A stretch of 64,000 nt of DNA from Paracidovorax wautersii (GTDB lineage Bacteria > Pseudomonadota > Gammaproteobacteria > Burkholderiales > Burkholderiaceae_C). The DNA lies in the NCBI RefSeq assembly GCF_900113035.1, contig NZ_FONX01000003.1, positions 124,001 to 188,000 of the forward strand, given 5' to 3'. Numbering within the stretch: position 1 is the first letter of the stretch; each line of letters starts with the position of its first letter. A program made the position numbers and the translations under genes. This document shows positions 57,932 to 64,000 of this stretch, in pieces. Below the pieces are notes generated by a model. That model saw only the letters and a list, made by a program, of their open reading frames with translations. It was not told where the DNA came from and did not search any database.

Positions 57932-58606
57932 TCAATCGGCAGCCGCGACCGCGATTCCGCCAGGCACCGCCCGCAGCAGATGCGCGTGGACGGCGCCGGC
58001 CTTCAGGTGGCGGTGCAGTTCCAGCCCCAGCGGCGCGATCGCCTCGGCCGCGCAGGCGGCGGGCGCCTCCAGGTAGATGAAGCCGTCGGGCGCCAGGGCG
58101 CGGGCGGCGGCGGCCAGCGCCGGGGCGAACAGCTCGCCTGCGAAGGGCGGGTCGATCAGCACCAGATGCTGGCTGCCGGGCGCGAGGGCGCGTAGGGCCG
58201 CCACGCCGTCGCCGCGCTGCACGCGCACGGCCTGGGCGCCCAGGCGCTCGCGCAGGGTTTCGAGCTGCGCGGCCAGGCCCGGGTCCTGCTCGACCAGCAC
58301 GACCTGGGCGGCGCCGCGCGAGGCGGCCTCCAGCCCCAGCGCGCCGGTGCCGGCGAAGGCGTCGATGCAGCGCCAGCCGGTCAGGTCCTGGCCCAGCCAG
58401 TTGAAGAGCGTCTCGCGCACGCGGTCGGGCGTGGGGCGCAGGCCGGGCCGGTCGGCCACGGGCAGGCGGGTGCGCTTCCAGAGGCCGCCGATGATGCGGA
58501 TCTCGCCCGCACCGCCGCCGGCTCGGGCAGCGGGGGATTTGCGGGCGGCGGGGGCTGCGGCGGCCTTGGCAGGCTTGGCGGCGGCGTTGCGGCGCGGGGC
58601 GTTCAA
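57932..58606 (-). CDS. rsmD: 16S rRNA (guanine(966)-N(2))-methyltransferase
   Basis: A 224-residue SAM methyltransferase that modifies G966 of 16S rRNA during 30S assembly. IIGGLWKRTRLPV, RPTPDRVRETLFNWL, the SAM motif DAFAGTGALGLEA and catalytic DPPF are present. The N-terminal 30 residues are Ala/Lys-rich. The TTG start overlaps the stop of the upstream M16 gene (TTGA), so the two are translationally coupled. Confidence 0.95.
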   Translation of the reverse strand: MNAPRRNAAAKPAKAAAAPAARKSPAARAGGGAGEIRIIGGLWKRTRLPVADRPGLRPTPDRVRETLFNWLGQDLTGWRCIDAFAGTGALGLEAASRGAAQVVLVEQDPGLAAQLETLRERLGAQAVRVQRGDGVAALRALAPGSQHLVLIDPPFAGELFAPALAAAARALAPDGFIYLEAPAACAAEAIAPLGLELHRHLKAGAVHAHLLRAVPGGIAVAAAD

Positions 58607-60036
58607 GGGCGGGCTCCCGGCGCGGAAGCGGCAGGCGCGGGCGCAGGAGCCGCCGCGGCCTGTGCGGCAGGGGCGGCCGCGCCGCCCACCACCACGGTCA
58701 CCATGCGGTCCGGCTGCAGCTTGCGCTGGAAGGCGGCGCGGATGTCGGCCACCGTGAGCGCGGCCACGCGGTCGGTCCAGTGCTCCAGGTAGTCGAGCGG
58801 CAGGCCATTGGTGGCGATGTTGACCACGTTGCCCAGCAGCTTGCGGTTGCTGTCGATGCGCAGCGCGAAGCCGCCGATCAGGTTGTCCTTGGCGGCGCGC
58901 AGTTCGGCCTCGGTCGGGCCCTGCTCGACGAAGCGCTTGAGCACCTCCTGCGACACCTGCACCGCCTGCACCGCCTGGTCGGGCCGGGTCTGCAGGCCGA
59001 TGACGAAGGCGCCCGCGTTGAGGCCGGGCGAAAAGCCGCTGCCCACGCTATAGCTCAAGCCCCGCTTCTCGCGCACCTCGTTGGTCAGCCGCGAGGTGAA
59101 GCCGCCGCCGCCCAGGATGTGGTTGCCCACCAGCAGGGCGAGGAAGTCCGGGTCCTTGCGCACGATGCCGGGCTGGCCGATCAGCACATGGGCCTGGGCC
59201 GAGGCGAAGGGAATGTTCTGCTCCACCGCCTTGGCGAGCGGCTGCACCGCCGGCACGGGCGGCAGCGCGGCGCAGCCCTGGCCCTGCGGCGGCTGGGGCA
59301 GCTGCGACAGCAGCGTCTGCACCAGGGCCTGCGCCTGCGCGCGGCTCACGGCGCCGACGATGGCCACGCGGGCGCGGCAGGCCTGCAGGTAGCGCTGGTG
59401 GAAGGCCTGCAGATCGGCCACGCCGATGCGCGCCAGCGTCTCGGCCGTGGCGCGCTGGCCGTAGGGATGGCTGCCGAACACGTCGGCGGCGAAGGTCTGC
59501 GCGGCGACGGTGCCGGGGCGGGTTTCGGCTTCCTTGATGGCCGCGTCCCAGCTGGTGCGCTCGCGCTGCCAGATGTCGGCGGGGTAGCTCGGGTGGCCCA
59601 TCTGCCGGGCCGCCAGGCGGACGGCGCGGTCCAGCAGCGCGGGATCGGTCAGCGAGCGCAGTGAATAGCTGAATGCGTCGCGGTCGGCGCTGGCGTCGAA
59701 GCCGGCGCCCAGATCGGCCCAGGCTTCGCCCAGCGCGTTCTCGTCGAGCGCGGGCGAGCCGTCAGGACCTGCCGCCACGCCGCGGGAGGCCATGACGGCC
59801 GCCGCACGGGCCAGGCCCGCCTGCGCGGCCGGGTCGCGCCGGCTGCCAGCGTCGAAATCGACCTGTACATCGACCATGGGAATGCCGGGGCTTTCGACCA
59901 GCCACACGCCGGCGCCGCTGGGCTCGGTCCAGTGCTGGATGGGCAGGATCGCCCAGGCGGAATGGGCATAGCAGATGGCGCCTGCGCTGACGAACAGTGC
60001 GCGGGCAGCTATCTTTTTGAGAGTATTGGAGAACAT
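58603..60036 (-). CDS. M16-family peptidase-like subunit lacking the zinc site
   Basis: A 477-residue periplasmic protein with signal peptide (to about 29) and two pitrilysin-fold halves. The HxxEH zinc motif is missing: the expected place reads AQAGLARAAAVMASRG. The C-terminal half keeps the R/Y substrate loop (REKRGLSYSVGSGF). It is the non-catalytic partner of the active M16 gene just upstream, as in other paired M16B systems. Part of its signal peptide is encoded by a repeat-like AGATAGCTGCC stretch. Confidence 0.9.
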   Translation of the reverse strand: MFSNTLKKIAARALFVSAGAICYAHSAWAILPIQHWTEPSGAGVWLVESPGIPMVDVQVDFDAGSRRDPAAQAGLARAAAVMASRGVAAGPDGSPALDENALGEAWADLGAGFDASADRDAFSYSLRSLTDPALLDRAVRLAARQMGHPSYPADIWQRERTSWDAAIKEAETRPGTVAAQTFAADVFGSHPYGQRATAETLARIGVADLQAFHQRYLQACRARVAIVGAVSRAQAQALVQTLLSQLPQPPQGQGCAALPPVPAVQPLAKAVEQNIPFASAQAHVLIGQPGIVRKDPDFLALLVGNHILGGGGFTSRLTNEVREKRGLSYSVGSGFSPGLNAGAFVIGLQTRPDQAVQAVQVSQEVLKRFVEQGPTEAELRAAKDNLIGGFALRIDSNRKLLGNVVNIATNGLPLDYLEHWTDRVAALTVADIRAAFQRKLQPDRMVTVVVGGAAAPAAQAAAAPAPAPAASAPGARP

Positions 60037-60054
60037 GGGCAGAGCGATCGGGGG

Positions 60055-61518
60055 TCAGTGCAGACGGCCAGCGGCATCGGCAGGCAGGGCCGGCGCGCGC
60101 TTGGCGGCCGGGTCGATGGGCTGGGGCACCAGGGTGCCGACGGTGAGCTGGTCGTCGCCGAAGTAGCGCGCCGCCACCGACTGCACCTCGGCCGGGGTCA
60201 CGCCGCGCAGCAGCTCCAGCAGGCGCATGTCGGCGTCCAGCGGCAGGCCCTGCACCCAGTTGCTGCCCAGGTCGCTGGCCTGGCTCTGCAGCGAATCGCG
60301 CTCGTAGATGGTGGAGGCAGCCCACTGCGTCTTCACGCGGTTCAGTTCGGCCTCGCTCACGCCTTCGCGGGCGATGCGGGCGACCTCGGCGCGCAGGCCC
60401 GCTTCGACCTGCGCGGCCGTCTTGCCGGCCGAGGGCACGCCCGTCAGGAAGAACAGGCTGGGGCCACGGCCCACCACGGACGCGCCGCTGCCGGCCTGGT
60501 CGGCCACGCGGCCCTCGCCCTGGCGCAGGGCGCGCTCCAGGCGGGCGCCGTCGTAGCCGCTGAGCACGCCCGACAGCGCCATCAGCGCCAGCGCGTCGCG
60601 GTCCTGCGCGGTCATGCCGTCTATGCGCTGGAGGCTGGGCACGCGGAAGGCCAGCGCCACGTAGGCCTGCTCGGCCGGCGCCTTGAAGCTGATGCGGCGG
60701 ATGCCGCGCTGCTCGGGCTCGGGGCGCGGCTTGCGCACGGGCACGGCGCGGGCCGGAATGCGGCCGTAGGTCTGCTCGGCCAGGGCGCGCACGCGCTCCG
60801 GGTCCACGTCGCCCGCGACCACCACCACGGCGTTGGCCGGCACATACCACTGGCGGTGGAAGGCGCGCACGTCGTCCGGGGTCATGGAATCGAGATCGCC
60901 CATCCAGCCGATCACCGGGCGGTGGTAGGGCGAGGCGACGAAGGTGGCGGCATTGAGCTGCTCCATCAGCGCGGCGCGCGGCTGGTCGTCGGTGCGCATG
61001 CGGCGCTCTTCCTTGATGACCTCGATCTCGCGCTTGAACTCGTCGTCCGGCCACTGGTTGTTGGCGAAGCGGTCGGACTCCAGCTTCATCACGTCGGCCA
61101 GGCGGCTGGCGGGAATCTGCTGGTAGTAGCCCGTGTAGTCGCGGCTGGTGAACGCGTTCTCCTGCCCGCCCAGCGCGGCCACGCGGCGCGAGAACTCGCC
61201 AGGCTTCACCGCCTTGGAGCCCTTGAACATCATGTGCTCGAGCGCGTGCGCCACGCCCGAAGTGCCATCGACCTCGTCGATGGAGCCCACGCGGACCCAC
61301 ACCATGTGGACGGCCGTGGGCGCCCGCCGGTCGGGCCGCACGATGAGGTGCATGCCGTTGCCGAGCGTGAATTCACGCGCCACGGGGCCGGCGGCAGCCG
61401 GGGGCTGCGGGGTGGAAGAGGCCGTGGTGGAGGGCACGGGGGAAGCCGGTGCGGCCGCGGGCTGGGCCCAGGCATGCACGCAGGCCAACAGGCCCAGGAG
61501 GGTGATAGCGCGTTTCAT
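60055..61518 (-). CDS. M16-family zinc peptidase
   Basis: A 487-residue periplasmic metallopeptidase with signal peptide (to about 19), a Pro/Ser-rich spacer and the inverted zinc motif HALEH (His91, Glu94, His95) followed by the distal Glu region. It pairs with the inactive homologue 18 bp downstream, probably as a heterodimer that degrades peptides. It is divergent from ftsY with only 29 bp between start codons. Confidence 0.93.
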   Translation of the reverse strand: MKRAITLLGLLACVHAWAQPAAAPASPVPSTTASSTPQPPAAAGPVAREFTLGNGMHLIVRPDRRAPTAVHMVWVRVGSIDEVDGTSGVAHALEHMMFKGSKAVKPGEFSRRVAALGGQENAFTSRDYTGYYQQIPASRLADVMKLESDRFANNQWPDDEFKREIEVIKEERRMRTDDQPRAALMEQLNAATFVASPYHRPVIGWMGDLDSMTPDDVRAFHRQWYVPANAVVVVAGDVDPERVRALAEQTYGRIPARAVPVRKPRPEPEQRGIRRISFKAPAEQAYVALAFRVPSLQRIDGMTAQDRDALALMALSGVLSGYDGARLERALRQGEGRVADQAGSGASVVGRGPSLFFLTGVPSAGKTAAQVEAGLRAEVARIAREGVSEAELNRVKTQWAASTIYERDSLQSQASDLGSNWVQGLPLDADMRLLELLRGVTPAEVQSVAARYFGDDQLTVGTLVPQPIDPAAKRAPALPADAAGRLH

Positions 61519-61536
61519 AGAATGGCTGCGATTCTA
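61518..61536. promoter_or_regulatory. Mirror-image -10 boxes, M16 gene and ftsY
   Basis: TAGAATGGCTGCGATTCTA is a 6-7-6 inverted repeat that gives TAGAAT on each strand. It lies in the 29-bp gap, so both genes must share overlapping promoters, and the M16 transcript would have a very short leader. Confidence 0.4.
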
Positions 61537-61547
61537 AGAACCCGCCA

Positions 61548-63056
61548 ATGTTCAGTTTTTTCAAGAAAAAGCCCCCCACACCCAACGAGGGCGCCGCCAC
61601 GCCCGCGCCGCCCTCCCCCACAGATGCGGCGCCTGCCGCGCCCGCTGCCGACCCGGCACCGGAATCGGCCCTGTCCAAGGGACTCGGATGGCTGCGCAAT
61701 CCCTTCGCCGCCAAGCCCTCGGCCAGCGACGCCGCGCCTCCCGCCGGCGAAGCCGCTGCGCCCGGAGCGGGGGCGGCGCTGCCGCCTGCGCCGGTTGCGC
61801 CGGCCATCGCGCCAGAACCCGTCGCGCCGGCTCCCGTTGCCGTCACGCCGGCCGTGCAGCCTGCGCCGGCGCCGGTGAGCTTCGCGCCGCCGCCTGCCGC
61901 CTATGTGCCCCCGCCGGTCGCGAGCCCCGTGCCGGCACCTGCACCTGTGGCGGCTCCGGCACCGAAACCCGCAGCTCCGGCTCCAGTCCCGGCGTCCGCT
62001 CCCGCCCCTGCCGCACCCGTGCGGCCGGCCACGCCGCCCGCACCGGCGTTCGTGCCCCCGGCCCCCGCTCCCGTGGCGGTCGCCGCGCCCACGCCGGCAC
62101 CGGCACCAGCGCCTTCACCAGCACCCGTTGCGGCACCGGCGCCGGCACCAGCCCCCGAACGCAAGGGCTGGCTGGACCGCCTCAAGACCGGCCTGCGCAA
62201 GACGGGCAGCAGCATCGCCACCGTCTTCACGGGCACGCAGATCAACGATGCGCTCTACGAAGAGCTCGAAGAGGCCCTGCTGATGGCCGACACCGGCGTC
62301 AAGGCCACGCAGCACCTGCTGGACGACCTCAAGCGGCGCGTGAAGGAAACCAAGACCACCGAGCCCGCCGCCGTCAAGGCGCTGCTGGCCGACGCGCTGG
62401 CGGACCTGCTGCGGCCGCTGGAGAAGTCGCTGGTCATCGGCGAATACACGCCCACCGTGATCATGGTGGCGGGCGTGAACGGGGCGGGCAAGACCACCTC
62501 CATCGGCAAGCTGACCAAGCACCTGGCCAACGAAGGCGCGGCGGTGCTGCTGGCCGCCGCCGACACCTTCCGTGCCGCGGCGCGTGAGCAGCTGGGCGTC
62601 TGGGCCGACCGCAACACGGTCGAGATCGTGAGCCAGGAAGGGGGCGACCCCGCCGCCGTGAGCTTCGACGCCGTCACCGCCGGCAAGGCGCGCGGCAAGG
62701 ACGTGGTGCTGGTAGACACGGCCGGCCGCCTGCCCACCCAGCTGCACCTGATGCAGGAGCTGCAGAAGATCCGCCGCGTGGTCACCAAGGCCGACGCCAC
62801 CGCGCCGCACGAGGTGCTGCTGGTCATCGACGGCAACACCGGCCAGAACGCGCTGGCCCAGGTGCGCGCCTTCGACGATGCGCTGCAGCTCACCGGCCTG
62901 ATCGTCACCAAGCTGGACGGCACGGCCAAGGGGGGCGTGCTGGCCGCCATCGCGCAGGAACGGCCCATTCCGGTCTATTTCATCGGCGTGGGCGAAAAGC
63001 TCGAAGACCTGGAAACCTTCGACGCCCGCGAGTTCGCGCAGGCCTTGCTGTCCTGA
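61548..63056 (+). CDS. ftsY: Signal recognition particle receptor FtsY
   Basis: A 502-residue SRP receptor GTPase that docks ribosome-SRP complexes at the membrane. The NG domain occupies about 205-500, with G1 GVNGAGKTTS, DTAGRLPTQ and TKLDGTAKGG. The N-terminal A domain (about 10-200) is almost pure Pro/Ala/Val with few acidic residues, unlike the acidic A domain of E. coli. The start MFSFFKKK offers a short basic-hydrophobic membrane anchor. Confidence 0.97.
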   Translation: MFSFFKKKPPTPNEGAATPAPPSPTDAAPAAPAADPAPESALSKGLGWLRNPFAAKPSASDAAPPAGEAAAPGAGAALPPAPVAPAIAPEPVAPAPVAVTPAVQPAPAPVSFAPPPAAYVPPPVASPVPAPAPVAAPAPKPAAPAPVPASAPAPAAPVRPATPPAPAFVPPAPAPVAVAAPTPAPAPAPSPAPVAAPAPAPAPERKGWLDRLKTGLRKTGSSIATVFTGTQINDALYEELEEALLMADTGVKATQHLLDDLKRRVKETKTTEPAAVKALLADALADLLRPLEKSLVIGEYTPTVIMVAGVNGAGKTTSIGKLTKHLANEGAAVLLAAADTFRAAAREQLGVWADRNTVEIVSQEGGDPAAVSFDAVTAGKARGKDVVLVDTAGRLPTQLHLMQELQKIRRVVTKADATAPHEVLLVIDGNTGQNALAQVRAFDDALQLTGLIVTKLDGTAKGGVLAAIAQERPIPVYFIGVGEKLEDLETFDAREFAQALLS

Positions 63057-63108
63057 AAGCACGGAGGCGCGCCCGGCACCACGACCGGGCAAGGCCCACA
63101 GAAAAAAA

Positions 63109-63135
63109 AGGGGCGCTTCGGCGCCCCTTCGGCTT
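63109..63135 (+). terminator. Intrinsic terminator after ftsY
   Basis: AGGGGCGC (63109-63116) and GCGCCCCT (63121-63128) form a perfect 8-bp stem with the stable TTCG tetraloop. An A-run precedes it and a modest T-rich stretch follows. Confidence 0.75.
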
Positions 63136-63336
63136 TCTGGGGGCGCAGCGCCACGCCAGGCCGCAATGCAGTCCGCAGCGCCGCGATCGCCATGAAGGGA
63201 TGTCGGACTACAACGCGGTACGAATTATTACGTTAGATTACATTTCTAACATCGCATGAACAAGGCATGAGCTGCTTGTCCACGCACCCCTCCCCACCGG
63301 ACCGCTCCCCGATTCTGAATTTGAAAGCAAGAGAAG

Positions 63337-64000
63337 ATGAACTTGAATAACTGGGCGATACGCACCAAATTGCTGGCCGGCTTTGCACTGGTGCTGGTCG
63401 TCGCCTGCATCGTCAGCCTGCTGGGCATCGCCAATCTCTCCAGCATGAACGCCCGCTCGGCAGAGATCTCCCGGAAGTCCCTGCCCAGCGTGGCCGCCGC
63501 AGGCGCCATCAGCCGCAACCTGTCGGCGCTGCGCATCGGCCGCCTGGGCCTGATCCTCACGGGCCCGAATTCGCCCATGCCCCAGGCCATCAAGGTGGTG
63601 GAAGACGCCAGCGTGGCGCTCACCGCATCGGTCAACGCCGCCGAGCCCCTGTTCGTGAGTCCCGAGGAGCGTGCCCTCTATCAGGAGGTACGCAACCAGG
63701 TCATCAACTACGGCTCCACCCTGCCCGAGCAGCTCAACTACGCCCGTGCCAACAACATCGACGCGGTGCGCGCCATCTTCGTGGGCCCGGCCGGCGTGGC
63801 CTTCCGCGCCGCCAACAAGGCGCTGGACGACCTGATCACCATCAACAACAAGGGCAGCGAGACGGCCGCCCAGCTAGCCACCGCCACCTATCAGCGGGGC
63901 CGCATCGAGCTGGTGGCCGGCCTCGCCATCATGGTGGGCCTGAGCGCGGTGGTCGCCGTGATGCTGGCCGGCAACCTCTCGCGCCGCGCCCGCGTGTGCG
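63337..64000 (+). CDS. Methyl-accepting chemotaxis protein, 5' part
   Basis: The first 221 residues of a transmembrane chemoreceptor; the gene continues beyond the window. Transmembrane helix 1 (about 11-33) is followed by a four-helix-bundle (4HB_MCP-type) periplasmic sensor with NLNNWAIRTKLLAGF at the start, and helix 2 (about 188-210). The HAMP and signalling domains would follow outside the window. AGAGAAG precedes the ATG. The AT-rich 200 bp upstream (63136-63336) presumably holds its promoter; no clear sigma-28 site is seen. Confidence 0.9.
   Translation, partial: MNLNNWAIRTKLLAGFALVLVVACIVSLLGIANLSSMNARSAEISRKSLPSVAAAGAISRNLSALRIGRLGLILTGPNSPMPQAIKVVEDASVALTASVNAAEPLFVSPEERALYQEVRNQVINYGSTLPEQLNYARANNIDAVRAIFVGPAGVAFRAANKALDDLITINNKGSETAAQLATATYQRGRIELVAGLAIMVGLSAVVAVMLAGNLSRRARVC

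Overview
The window is a continuous piece of a GC-rich bacterial chromosome, almost certainly from the Comamonadaceae (Burkholderiales; Acidovorax-like). The evidence is the very high GC3, the gene neighbourhoods (grxC-secB-gpsA, two M16 proteases next to rsmD-coaD, a bifunctional pabB/pabC), promoter -10 boxes of the TAAAAT/TAGAAT type directly before genes, and short GCTAY-N7-RTAGC interspersed repeats of a kind I associate with this family. I place it no closer than family, and only from gene content. I see no tRNA, rRNA, CRISPR array, prophage or complete insertion sequence.

Layout. 1-8.9 kb is a formate/oxalate/alcohol block: FdhD (with an unusual N-terminal extension), a YdeP-type molybdopterin oxidoreductase and an OFA-family transporter on the minus strand. 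These are divergent from a GAF-Fis regulator and a quinohemoprotein alcohol dehydrogenase. 8.9-20 kb is housekeeping: LysR regulator, ApbC/Mrp, degenerate Mrr-like membrane protein, patatin, PoxB, MetG, small lipoproteins, YitT, ScpA. 20-27 kb is cofactor synthesis in tight translational coupling: nadB, panD, bioA-bioD-bioF-queE, queD. 27-33 kb holds a CHMI-type isomerase, a secreted alpha/beta hydrolase, a DTW protein, pabBC, nadA and nadC. 33-37.5 kb holds a membrane diguanylate cyclase and panB-panC, which are separated by a 280-bp structured mobile repeat. 37.6-43.4 kb holds gpsA-secB, grxC, a rhodanese, gpmA, ctpA and moeB. 43.4-49.7 kb looks like an envelope/stress island: a lone receiver protein, a divergent NarL-type regulator and CHASE3-like sensor kinase, then DUF1328, DUF883, ferritin-like and BON proteins and a zinc metallopeptidase. 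49.8-57.2 kb is a three-gene transglutaminase / circularly permuted ATP-grasp-alpha-E / transglutaminase-DUF2126 operon. 57.3-64 kb holds coaD, rsmD, two M16 peptidases, ftsY and the start of a chemotaxis receptor.

How it fits together. NAD (nadA, nadB, nadC), pantothenate/CoA (panB, panC, panD, coaD), biotin (bioADF), folate (pabBC), queuosine (queE, queD) and molybdopterin (moeB) genes are all present, so the window is dense in cofactor biosynthesis. The molybdenum cofactor made with MoeB is needed by the YdeP-type enzyme.

The least expected material is the repeat biology. A 280-bp MITE-like element has about 30-bp terminal inverted repeats and two large cruciform arms, and is bounded by TAA duplications. 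A 40-bp and a 16-bp relative carry TTA and TCA flanking duplications, which together fit a 3-bp TNA target. A different 102-bp branched palindrome lies between queE and queD. The ATP-grasp/transglutaminase operon is the best candidate for an incompletely described biochemical system.
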